Notes: a model not told the origin generated them from the letters alone. A stretch of DNA of 11,855 bases from Aeromicrobium sp. (GCA_023254755.1 JALRKU010000156.1:1-11855); one strand, 5' to 3'. Numbered from the stretch's first letter, positions 1-5,552 are shown. Numbers and translations: made by a program.

Positions 1-87
1 TGCGAATCCTCCGCGGACGAGGTTACCGGTCGGGGACGGGCAGCGGCCAATCGCCCCGGCGCTTCAGGGCCCGGCACGGCCAGCCCG

Positions 88-93
88 TATGAT
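88..93 (+). promoter_or_regulatory. -10 box of the SRP RNA gene
   Basis: TATGAT matches the bacterial -10 consensus at five of six positions. It ends about 7-8 bases before the first base of the SRP RNA stem, the spacing expected for a transcription start near 100-101. I see no convincing -35; TTCAGG at 63-68 would need a 19-bp spacer. Confidence 0.6.
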
Positions 94-100
94 GGTCGAC

Positions 101-187
101 AGCCCCTCGCGCGGCGTCACCTCACTCAATCCCCCAGGGCAGGAATGCAGCAAGGGTCGGTGGGCTCTGGCGGGTGCGCGAGGGGTC
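101..187 (+). ncRNA. ffs: Small bacterial signal recognition particle RNA (4.5S-like)
   Basis: This is the RNA scaffold of the signal recognition particle, which binds Ffh and targets ribosomes making membrane proteins. The ends pair perfectly: CCCCTCGCGC at 103-112 with GCGCGAGGGG at 176-185. The apical part has the family signature: CAGG (135-138), a short GCA/TGC stem (139-141 with 146-148) capped by the GGAA tetraloop (142-145), and AGCA (149-152) forming the other side of the Ffh-binding loop. The tail GGGCTCTGGCGGGTG matches my memory of actinobacterial SRP RNAs. The closing pair under the tetraloop is A-T here, where I remember C-G in relatives, so the helix is kept. Exact ends are uncertain by a few bases. 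No terminator is visible after it, and the next gene starts 21 bases downstream. Confidence 0.93.
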
Positions 188-207
188 CTTCACGTCCAGG
201 AGCCGCC

Positions 208-711
208 ATGACCACGCCGACCGTCCGCGACGCGACCGTCGACGACCTGCCGCAGATCCTCTGGATCCACAACGACGCCATTGCGCACACCACCGCGATC
301 TGGGACGACGAGCAGGTCGACCTCGCCGATCGCGCGGCCTGGCTTCACGACCGCCAGTCCTCCGGGCGTCCCGTGCTGGTCGCCGAGGCCGCCGACGGAT
401 CGGTCGCCGGATACGCGTCGTACGGACCGTGGCGGACGAAGTCGGGCTACCGGCACAGCGTCGAGAACTCGGTCTACGTCCACCCCGATCACCGGCGAGC
501 CGGCCACGCCGCGACGCTCGTGACCGCCCTCATCGACCACGCCCGCGGCGCCGACGTGCACGCGATCGTGGCCGGCATCGAGGCCGGCAACGCGTCGTCG
601 ATCGCGCTGCACGAACGATTCGGGTTCGGCGAGGTCGCCCGCATGCCGCAGGTCGGGGTCAAGTTCGGGCGTTGGCTCGACCTGGTCTACCTGCAGCTGC
701 TGCTCGACTGA
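208..711 (+). CDS. GNAT N-acetyltransferase, phosphinothricin/methionine-sulfoximine type
   Basis: This predicted cytosolic acetyl-CoA-dependent N-acetyltransferase has 167 residues, a normal length for the PAT/Bar/MnaT group (COG1247), whose members acetylate amino-acid analogues such as phosphinothricin or methionine sulfoximine. It has the GNAT motif A pattern VYVHPDHRRAGHA (residues 89-101), including the acetyl-CoA loop R-R-A-G-H-A. It also has the family block GYASYGPWRTKSGYRHSVE (68-86) and the motif B segment NASSIALHERFGF (128-140). I chose the ATG at 208 because AGGAG (198-202) lies 5 bases upstream; an in-frame ATG at 145 lies inside the SRP RNA and would add 21 unrelated residues. 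No promoter separates it from ffs, so it may be transcribed by read-through. Its last 53 bp overlap the convergent membrane-protein gene. The true substrate cannot be read from the sequence. Confidence 0.92.
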   Translation: MTTPTVRDATVDDLPQILWIHNDAIAHTTAIWDDEQVDLADRAAWLHDRQSSGRPVLVAEAADGSVAGYASYGPWRTKSGYRHSVENSVYVHPDHRRAGHAATLVTALIDHARGADVHAIVAGIEAGNASSIALHERFGFGEVARMPQVGVKFGRWLDLVYLQLLLD

Positions 712-1255
712 CGAGCCACGCGAACCAGCCCCACCCGGCGGCGAGCATCACCTGAGCCGTCGGTCCCCACGGCCGGAACACGTGGTGCTGCCACAACAGG
801 TAGCCACCCAGGACCACGAGCACCGTCGGGACGATGCCGGCGAGCCAGCCCGTCGACCGCAGCGCGACCCCCGCCCCCAGAGCCGCGGCCGCCACGTACG
901 CGATGCCGCCGACCTGCTCGAAGTCACCGGCCAGCGGCAGGATGATGCCGAGTCCACCGGCCTCGACCTCCTTGAGCGCACCGGCCCCGACACCGGCGAG
1001 GATGTCGAGCGTCGTGTACGCGGTGGCGTAGACGTAGGCGACCAGCGCGACCACGACGCCCGCCGCCCGGTCGACGTGGCGAGCGACCAGCCAGGGCCCC
1101 AGCGCCAGGAGCGGGAACAGCGGGATGAGCCAGATGTGCATCACCTTCCAGTGATGCGCGTCCTCGACCGTCAACGACGCCGGGTGGCCCAGCGCGATCG
1201 CGCCCACCACCAGCGGAGGCAGGGTGACGGCAGCGAGCAGGAGGCGTCGGTCCAT
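659..1255 (-). CDS. Polytopic membrane protein of unknown function
   Basis: I do not recognise the family. The 198-residue product is very hydrophobic, with about six membrane segments (roughly 3-22, 39-58, 63-86, 115-133, 137-155, 163-186) and a basic C-terminal tail. Short loops carry a His-rich stretch (EDAHHWKVMHIW, about 31-42) and WQHHVFRPWG (about 154-163). The frame also opens with GTG at 1258, but I prefer the ATG at 1255 because TAGCGT (1267-1262) ends exactly six bases before it, the geometry of a leaderless actinobacterial mRNA; there is no Shine-Dalgarno. The 3' end runs 53 bp into the convergent acetyltransferase gene, so the last 17 codons are antisense to it. Codon bias and hydrophobic periodicity support a real gene; the function is open. 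Confidence 0.8.
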   Translation of the reverse strand: MDRRLLLAAVTLPPLVVGAIALGHPASLTVEDAHHWKVMHIWLIPLFPLLALGPWLVARHVDRAAGVVVALVAYVYATAYTTLDILAGVGAGALKEVEAGGLGIILPLAGDFEQVGGIAYVAAAALGAGVALRSTGWLAGIVPTVLVVLGGYLLWQHHVFRPWGPTAQVMLAAGWGWFAWLVSRAAAAGRPGRANART

Positions 1256-1261
1256 CACCCG

Positions 1262-1267
1262 ACGCTA
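1262..1267 (-). promoter_or_regulatory. Leaderless -10 box for the membrane-protein gene
   Basis: On the minus strand TAGCGT (TAnnnT type) is followed by six bases and then ATG at 1255. The transcription start would then coincide with the start codon. The evidence is position and motif only. Confidence 0.45.
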
Positions 1268-1296
1268 GGCGCCGCCGACGGTTCGCGCTCGATGAG

Positions 1297-1632
1297 TCAG
1301 TGCGCGTCCTCGTACGCCTCGATGATCGCGGCGGGGATCCGGCCGCGCTGCGGCACCTCGTGACCGTTCTCGACCGCCCAGGCCCGCACGACCTTGGGAT
1401 CGGGACCGTCGGTCGCCCGCGCAGCACGCGCCGCTCCGGGGCGCGGCGGGGCCGTGGGTCGAGCGGCGGCGATGTACAGACGGATGGCCGACTCGAAGTC
1501 GGCCCGCTCCTCGGGCGTCAGGTCGATCTCGTACGAGCGTCCGTCGAACGCGAACCGCAGCGAGCTCGAACCCTCCGGCATCTCGGCGCCCGACAGGTCC
1601 GACACGTACTGCTCGATGATCTTCTTGGCCAT
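1297..1632 (-). CDS. lsr2: Lsr2 family nucleoid-associated protein (xenogeneic silencer)
   Basis: This is a histone-like DNA-bridging protein of actinobacteria that binds AT-rich minor grooves, compacts the nucleoid and silences AT-rich, often acquired, genes. The 111-residue product has the usual length and both Lsr2 domains. The N-terminal oligomerisation domain begins MAKKIIEQYVSDLSG and includes FAFDGRSYEIDLTPEE (28-43). After a flexible Pro/Ala/Arg linker (about 57-78) comes the C-terminal DNA-binding helix pair VVRAWAVENGHEV (81-93) and the AT-hook-like clamp QRGRIPAAIIEAY (95-107), with R-G-R at 96-98. I chose the ATG at 1632 because homologues begin MAKK; an ATG at 1677 lies in the upstream inverted repeat. 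There is no Shine-Dalgarno, but GATAAT lies just upstream, so a leaderless or nearly leaderless mRNA is likely. The AT-rich upstream stretch makes autoregulation plausible (inference). Confidence 0.95.
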   Translation of the reverse strand: MAKKIIEQYVSDLSGAEMPEGSSSLRFAFDGRSYEIDLTPEERADFESAIRLYIAAARPTAPPRPGAARAARATDGPDPKVVRAWAVENGHEVPQRGRIPAAIIEAYEDAH

Positions 1633-1641
1633 GAAATGGAC

Positions 1642-1647
1642 ATTATC
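1642..1647 (-). promoter_or_regulatory. -10 box for lsr2
   Basis: GATAAT on the minus strand matches five of six positions of TATAAT. It ends nine bases before the lsr2 ATG, predicting a start near 1635 and a leader of about three bases. The -35 region with a 17-bp spacer (1665-1670, TCGGGG) falls inside the upstream hairpin and is a poor match, which suggests activator dependence or an extended -10. Confidence 0.5.
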
Positions 1648-1652
1648 GGAAT

Positions 1653-1686
1653 TGCCGATCAATGCCCCGAAAGGCATTGATCGGCA
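1653..1686. repeat. Perfect 14-bp inverted repeat upstream of lsr2
   Basis: TGCCGATCAATGCC (1653-1666) and GGCATTGATCGGCA (1673-1686) are exact reverse complements separated by six bases. As minus-strand RNA the loop could tighten to UUCG closed by U-G, giving a 15-pair hairpin. It lies between the end of the SNF2 gene and the lsr2 start and covers the lsr2 -35 region. No T-run follows on either strand, so it is not a typical intrinsic terminator. It could be an operator or an RNA element separating the two transcription units. Confidence 0.85.
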
Positions 1687-1710
1687 TTTCGACGATTAGT
1701 CGGTGATTTG

Positions 1711-1784
1711 GTGACTCGTCAGCGCGACTTCGTGACTCGTCACCGGGATTAAGTGACTCGTCAGCGGGAATTGGTGACTCGTCA
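1711..1784. repeat. Four direct repeats of a TGAC-N2-GTCA dyad at 21-bp spacing
   Basis: GTGACTCGTCA occurs exactly at 1711-1721, 1732-1742, 1753-1763 and 1774-1784, each start 21 bp from the last. Each copy is itself an inverted repeat, TGAC and GTCA around a 2-bp centre, and the second extends to GTGAC-TC-GTCAC. The 10 bases between copies are less conserved but tend to be A/T-rich at one end. The 21-bp period is two helical turns, so all four dyads face the same side of the DNA. The last copy overlaps the stop codon of the SNF2 gene; the array lies 79 bp or more upstream of the lsr2 ATG. Confidence 0.92.
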
Positions 1785-3890
1785 GCGGGAGGTGAGGGCG
1801 TCGGTGAGCAGGGTGACGAGGGCCTCGAGCTGGACGTCGACCGAGGAGCCGACCTCGACGTCGGTGCCGTCGAGGGCGCGGGCGGCGAGGCCGGCCTTGC
1901 TGTCGATGAGCTCGGCGATGCGGCCATCGATGGTCTGCGCCGCGATGATGCGCCACGCCGTGACCGGCTGGTCCTGGCCGATGCGGTGGACGCGGTCGAT
2001 CGCCTGCGTCTGCTCCGCGTCGGTCCACGACAGCTCGGCCAGCACGACGTCGGACGCGACCTGCAGGTTGATGCCGACGCCGGCCGCGGTGACCGAGCAG
2101 ACGATGACCGAGACCGAGTCGTCGTTCCAGAAGCGGTCGATCGCCGACTCGCGCGCGGCCTTGCTCTGGTCGCCACGGATCGACGTGAAGCCGATGCCCG
2201 ACTTCGCGAACGACGCCTCGGCGGCGTCCATGACGTCGATGTGCTTGGCGAAGAACACGACCTTGCCGACGTTGCGCGCCAGCTGGGCCGTGTAGTCAGC
2301 CGCGAGACCGGCCTTGGCCTGGCCGATGCGCCGCATCATGCCGAAGACGTTCTCCTCGTCCTTCGAGCCGTCGGTGTCCTCGCGCTCCCACTTGGCGACC
2401 GCGCGGACCAGCTCGAGGTCGATGCCCTCGACCGGACCGCTGCTGCGGGCCGCCAGCGCCGACTCGTAGCGACGCACCATGCGGGCCGCGAGCTCGCGCT
2501 CCGCCTCGGCGATGGAGCGGCCGACCTCGTCGTCGAGGTCCACCGGGATGTCGGCGATGCGGCGGGCCGGGATGTCGGCCGCGACGTCGACCTTGCGACG
2601 CCGCACGATGCCCAGGTCGATGACGCACTGGCGCGCGGCCGAGTAGAAGCCGGGGTCGAGCGGCGTGAGACCGGTGTCCTCCAGCGCCGTCATCAGCTCG
2701 GCGCGCGGCTGCTTGTCGTCGATCCAGCCGAGGAACTGCCAGATGGTCTTGAAGTCCTCGATGTCGTTGATCAGCGGCGTTCCGGTGAGCGCCATCAGCA
2801 GCGGCCGGCCGACCCGGCGGCGCACCCGCTCGGACAGCTGCAGCACCTGCTGCGAGCGCTGCGACGTCTTGTTCTTGATGAAGTGGGCCTCGTCGACGAC
2901 CATGCCGCGGAAGCCGAGCTCGCCCAGCCAGCCCACGTGCCGGTCGAGGATCTCGTAGTTGACGATGTAGACGTCGGCGAACCCGTCAACGTCGAGGCCG
3001 TCGCCCTGGATGACGGTGGCCGTGCGCTTCGGCGTCCACAGCGCGACCTCGTGGGCCCAGTTCGCCTTGACGACGTTGGGCGCCACGACCAGCAACGGGT
3101 AGGCGTCGGCGGCCTCGGCCGCCAGCAGCGCCTGGGCGGTCTTGCCCAGACCGGGCTCGTCGGCCAGCAGGAACGTGCGGTGGCCCTCGGCGGCGGCCTC
3201 GACCAGCTCGGCCTGGTGCTTCATCATCTCGGCGCCGGCCGGGGTGTCGAGACCCAGCGGCTCGGGCAGCCGCATGCACGACGGGGCGCCGTCGGACGCC
3301 TTCTCGAACGAGCTGAACAACGGGCCCAGCAGCTCCCACGTCGACAACCGGCCGACCGGGGTGCGCGCCGGCACCGACGAGAAGTCGGGCGCCTGGAACG
3401 GGTTGGCGAGCTGACGGGCGATGACCGACTGCGGGACCGTGCGCTTCTCCACGACCGGCTTGTCGTCGGTGGCGACGTCGGTGGCCGCGGCATCCGGAGC
3501 CGGGCCCAGCCCTGCCTCGGCCAGCATCTCGCGCCGGAGCGCTCGCGCGTCGTCGCCCAGCTCGACGTCGTCGCCGAGCAGCGTGAACAAGGAGGGGTCA
3601 CGGGCGGCGATCTTGGCCAGGATCGTGGCCACGCCGTCGAGGCGCTTGAGCTGCTCGGCGCGGGCGGGCTCGGTCAGCTCGGGGTCGACCTTGACGCGCT
3701 GGCGCTCGTCGCGGACCAGCAGCCCGACCACCTGGAAGCGCGTGCGCTGCTGGTGGTTGAGGGGCCCGCGCTGCGCGCGCGACTCGACGTCGCGCACCGC
3801 CTTGGCGAGCACCGGCATGATGCCGTCGTTGTCGAGGGGCTTGGTGCGTCGACGGTGGGCGCCCGACTGGCGCCGGCCTGCTTGGGCCAC
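1782..3890 (-). CDS. SNF2-family DEAD/DEAH-box helicase/translocase
   Basis: This predicted ATP-driven double-stranded DNA translocase of helicase superfamily 2 has 702 residues from the GTG at 3890. All core motifs are present: Walker A DEPGLGKT (244-251), motif Ia LLVVAPNVVKANW (266-278), Walker B DEAH (333-336), motif III LTGTP (368-372), a second RecA lobe with GKVVFFAKHIDVMD (542-555), motif V AAGVGINLQ (602-610) and motif VI QTQAIDRVHRIGQ (627-639). The N-terminal ~215 residues and the 70-residue C-terminal tail match no domain I recognise; no nuclease or zinc finger is seen. I prefer GTG at 3890 over the ATG at 3914 because GGAGGA (3900-3895) lies four bases before it, while the ATG has no ribosome site. 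Its stop codon lies in the last 21-bp repeat, and lsr2 follows on the same strand. The role could be chromosome remodelling, repair or defence; context alone does not decide. Confidence 0.93.
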   Translation of the reverse strand: MAQAGRRQSGAHRRRTKPLDNDGIMPVLAKAVRDVESRAQRGPLNHQQRTRFQVVGLLVRDERQRVKVDPELTEPARAEQLKRLDGVATILAKIAARDPSLFTLLGDDVELGDDARALRREMLAEAGLGPAPDAAATDVATDDKPVVEKRTVPQSVIARQLANPFQAPDFSSVPARTPVGRLSTWELLGPLFSSFEKASDGAPSCMRLPEPLGLDTPAGAEMMKHQAELVEAAAEGHRTFLLADEPGLGKTAQALLAAEAADAYPLLVVAPNVVKANWAHEVALWTPKRTATVIQGDGLDVDGFADVYIVNYEILDRHVGWLGELGFRGMVVDEAHFIKNKTSQRSQQVLQLSERVRRRVGRPLLMALTGTPLINDIEDFKTIWQFLGWIDDKQPRAELMTALEDTGLTPLDPGFYSAARQCVIDLGIVRRRKVDVAADIPARRIADIPVDLDDEVGRSIAEAERELAARMVRRYESALAARSSGPVEGIDLELVRAVAKWEREDTDGSKDEENVFGMMRRIGQAKAGLAADYTAQLARNVGKVVFFAKHIDVMDAAEASFAKSGIGFTSIRGDQSKAARESAIDRFWNDDSVSVIVCSVTAAGVGINLQVASDVVLAELSWTDAEQTQAIDRVHRIGQDQPVTAWRIIAAQTIDGRIAELIDSKAGLAARALDGTDVEVGSSVDVQLEALVTLLTDALTSR

Positions 3891-3894
3891 AGAT

Positions 3895-3900
3895 TCCTCC
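3895..3900 (-). promoter_or_regulatory. Ribosome binding site that sets the SNF2 gene start
   Basis: GGAGGA on the minus strand is followed by ATCT and then GTG at 3890. This is a near-ideal Shine-Dalgarno and spacing. It lies inside the longer reading that would start at ATG 3914, so the shorter product is favoured. Confidence 0.75.
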
Positions 3901-3941
3901 GTGCGAGGGGTCATGGTGTCAGGGCCGCGGAAACGACTCGC

Positions 3942-3989
3942 GCCGACGACGTCGGCCCTGTGGTGCTGTCCCCATCGAGATGGGGACGG
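3942..3989. other. Two stem-loops upstream of the SNF2 gene
   Basis: GTCCCCAT (3968-3975) pairs perfectly with ATGGGGAC (3980-3987) around a CGAG loop, and the helix can extend by U-G and C-G pairs to 3966-3989. Closer to the gene, GCCGAC (3942-3947) pairs with GTCGGC (3951-3956), and AGGGCCG (3921-3927) can pair with CGGCCCT (3953-3959). No T-run follows, so terminator function is unlikely. They would fall in a 5' leader if the gene is transcribed from the TATCCT box at 4092-4087. Confidence 0.5.
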
Positions 3990-4086
3990 GACGTGCGATC
4001 GAGCTCCGCGGCGGTGCGGAGTCCGGGTGTCCTGATCCGGGTCAGAACCGGCCCGCAGGGCGGTCCCGGATCGGCGGAACCTCCCC

Positions 4087-4092
4087 AGGATA
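4087..4092 (-). promoter_or_regulatory. Possible -10 box for the SNF2 gene
   Basis: TATCCT on the minus strand is the best -10-like match in the gap between the PAP2 gene and the SNF2 gene (3891-4145). It would give a leader of about 190 bases carrying the stem-loops. No clear -35 is present. Otherwise this gap holds no reading frame with gene-like features. Confidence 0.3.
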
Positions 4093-4145
4093 CCGCGATT
4101 CCGGGACCAGCGTGCGCCGGACCCACGATGCGCGGGTCGGTGGGG

Positions 4146-4934
4146 TCAGCCGTCCTCGTGCGCGACCACGGGGCTGCGCCGCTCCCACGCCGTCACCAGG
4201 CCCCAGCCGATCAGCACGACGACCCAGCCGACGACCGCGTCGAGCAGCCAGTGGTTGCCGGTGCCGATGATGTCGATCGTCATGAGCAGCGCGTACGCGA
4301 GACCGATGACCTGGACGATGCGCGGGACGCCGGCCCGGATCAGCACGATCGCGGCCCACAGCGCCCATCCGGCGTGCAGCGACGGGAACGCCGCCAGCTC
4401 GTTGGTCATGCCACCGAGGCCCTTGGGTGCCGACGCATCGGCGCCCCACCAGCCGTCGGCCGAGTGCATCGCGAGCACGTCGACGTAGTGACCGCCCACC
4501 AGGCGCGGTGGTGCGGTGGGCATCGTCAGGTAGAAGACGAGCCCGATGAGCGTGGCGACGACCAGGGCCCGGCGGGCCGTGACGTACTCCGCCGCGCTGC
4601 GTCGGTAGAGCCAGATCAGCATGCCGATCGTGACGACGTAGTGCGTCGTGGCGTACCAGAAGCTGCCGGCCAGGCCGAGCCAGTCGATGGCCACGAACTG
4701 CTCGTTGAGCCAGTGCTCGACGTCGAGGTGGTAGGTCTTCTCCAGCGACAAGATGTCGAGAGCGCGCCCGCGGGCGGGAGCGAACTCGTCGTCGGCCAGG
4801 AGCCGCGAGGCGCAGTACGCGACGTACAGGAAGCCCAGCAGCGCCAGCTCGATCGCACCGCGTCGGACCCGCATGGCGAGCCGGGAGCGATCGGCGACGG
4901 CCGCGACGGAGCGTTCGACGGGAGGATGCGTCAT
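4146..4934 (-). CDS. PAP2 superfamily membrane protein, Aur1/Ipt1-like
   Basis: This integral membrane phosphatase or phosphotransferase of the PAP2 superfamily (262 residues) most resembles the inositol-phosphotransferase Aur1-like branch. The signature is FPSLHAGWALW (183-193), carrying the catalytic-type PSLHA motif, and TGNHWLLDAVVG (225-236), carrying the second His and the Asp. Both key histidines and the aspartate are present. The KxxxxxxRP motif of classical PAP2 enzymes is not evident; TMPTAPPRL (137-145) occupies the equivalent place, as in Aur1-like relatives. About six membrane segments are visible (near 28-45, 86-110, 122-138, 186-201, 206-223, 230-247). AGGAGG (4945-4940) lies five bases before the ATG at 4934. 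A SigF/SigB-like promoter lies about 70 bp upstream. It is probably monocistronic. The lipid substrate is unknown. Confidence 0.88.
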   Translation of the reverse strand: MTHPPVERSVAAVADRSRLAMRVRRGAIELALLGFLYVAYCASRLLADDEFAPARGRALDILSLEKTYHLDVEHWLNEQFVAIDWLGLAGSFWYATTHYVVTIGMLIWLYRRSAAEYVTARRALVVATLIGLVFYLTMPTAPPRLVGGHYVDVLAMHSADGWWGADASAPKGLGGMTNELAAFPSLHAGWALWAAIVLIRAGVPRIVQVIGLAYALLMTIDIIGTGNHWLLDAVVGWVVVLIGWGLVTAWERRSPVVAHEDG

Positions 4935-5223
4935 CGAGGCCTCCTGCCCGTTCGTCAGGCGATGGGCGGAGTGCCCGCGCGCCGGGTGTTCTCCCAGTCT
5001 TTACCCAGTCGAACATCGGTGACAACCAGGGAAGCCCCTGAGATGTTCCCCGGTGACGGCGCGTTCACCCCGGTGGCGACAGCGGGAGGAGGCCCTCTCG
5101 AGCTCGTGCGGGAGCCGTCGGCCGCCGGCTCGTCGACGATCCGAGTGTCGTTGCGGCCGTCCGAGACGGCGTCTGCATGACGCGGCGGCGACGGTCGCCA
5201 CGGGCCCGGGCTGCCGACGGGCG
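4935..5223. other. Intergenic region between divergent genes
   Basis: The gap between the PAP2 gene start and the small plus-strand gene at 5250 is about 315 bp. It holds the PAP2 ribosome binding site (4940-4945), a SigF/SigB-like promoter on the minus strand (5001-5027) and, at its right end, the inverted repeat with a -10 box (5224-5249). Between about 5030 and 5220 I see GC-rich sequence without a supported gene or RNA. Confidence 0.6.
5001..5027 (-). promoter_or_regulatory. SigF/SigB-type promoter candidate for the PAP2 gene
   Basis: On the minus strand GGTTG (5027-5023) is followed by exactly 16 bases and GGGTAA (5006-5001). Established consensus sites for the actinobacterial SigF/SigB stress sigma family are GGTTT-N15-17-GGGTA(A/T), so one base differs. 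The predicted start is near 4994, giving a leader of about 60 bases before the ATG at 4934. Confidence 0.45.
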
Positions 5224-5249
5224 CCGGTCGGTCTGTCTAGACTGACCGG
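5224..5249 (+). promoter_or_regulatory. Inverted repeat over a leaderless promoter
   Basis: CCGGTCGGTCT (5224-5234) and AGACTGACCGG (5239-5249) are inverted repeats with one G-T mismatch and a 4-bp centre. The -10 box TAGACT (5238-5243) lies within it, and six bases then lead to the GTG at 5250. A protein bound here would block transcription of the downstream pair. No ribosome binding site is visible, in keeping with a leaderless mRNA. Confidence 0.5.
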
Positions 5250-5552
5250 GTGATCTTCCGGAGGGTGGCCGACGGGCGTCCATACCCCGACCACGGGTTG
5301 TCACAGGGCGACTGGGCCGGGATCTCGCCGTCGCAGGTGCGCCTCGACGACCTGACGACCACCAAGACCCAGCTCGACCTCGAGCACCTGCTCGACGACG
5401 ACTCCACCTACTTCGGCGACCTGTTCGCGCACGTCGTCAGCTGGAAGGGCGAGCTGTTCCTCGAGGACGGTCTGCACCGCGCGCTGCGCGCGGCGCTCCA
5501 GCAGCGCAACATGCTCCACGCCCGGGTCCACTCGATCGGTCCCGACGCGTGA
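5250..5552 (+). CDS. Small conserved actinobacterial protein (often labelled VapB-family antitoxin)
   Basis: This 100-residue soluble protein begins at a GTG placed six bases after TAGACT (5238-5243). The sequence pattern, RPYPDHGLSQGDWA (10-23), VRLDDLTTTKTQLDLEHLLDDDSTYFGDLFAHVV (30-63) and LYLEDGLHRALRAAL-like segments (70-84), is one I recall from many actinomycetes beside a LytR_C-domain gene. Database records often call it a VapB-type antitoxin. I see no ribbon-helix-helix or AbrB-type N-terminal DNA-binding motif and no PIN-domain toxin next to it, so I do not accept an antitoxin role from this sequence. Its stop overlaps the next start by four bases (GTGA), which implies translational coupling. 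The function is unknown. Confidence 0.85.
   Translation: MIFRRVADGRPYPDHGLSQGDWAGISPSQVRLDDLTTTKTQLDLEHLLDDDSTYFGDLFAHVVSWKGELFLEDGLHRALRAALQQRNMLHARVHSIGPDA

Noticed and set aside
1..20. 3' end of a tRNA (TGCGAATCC resembles a T-loop)
   Set aside because: The base at the invariant pseudouridine-55 position would be G, and the implied acceptor 3' half GCGGACG has no visible partner because the window starts there. It is too weak to call.
1653..1686. Intrinsic terminator of the SNF2 gene
   Set aside because: The stem is strong, but no T-run follows on the minus strand (the next bases are ATTCCGATAATG) and the lsr2 -10 box lies directly after it.
1643..1781. A coding origin for the 21-bp repeats (a seven-residue repeat peptide such as LTSH or ADES)
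   Set aside because: The period is a multiple of three, so several frames stay open by default. None has a start, a ribosome site or a link to a protein domain, and the SNF2 protein ends at the first repeat it enters.
1711..1784. A short CRISPR array
   Set aside because: The unit is only 11 conserved bases with 10-bp spacers, no spacer diversity of CRISPR length and no cas genes; helically phased binding sites fit better.
1986..5180. A very long open frame (over 1,000 codons) on the plus strand
   Set aside because: It is antisense to the SNF2 and PAP2 genes, which have clear motifs. Its product is Arg/Asp/Gly-rich with no domain pattern, the usual mirror of G/C-biased third codon positions.
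5250..5552. A type II toxin-antitoxin system
   Set aside because: There is no toxin gene on either side. The coupled partner is a membrane LytR_C protein, and the small protein shows no antitoxin DNA-binding motif.
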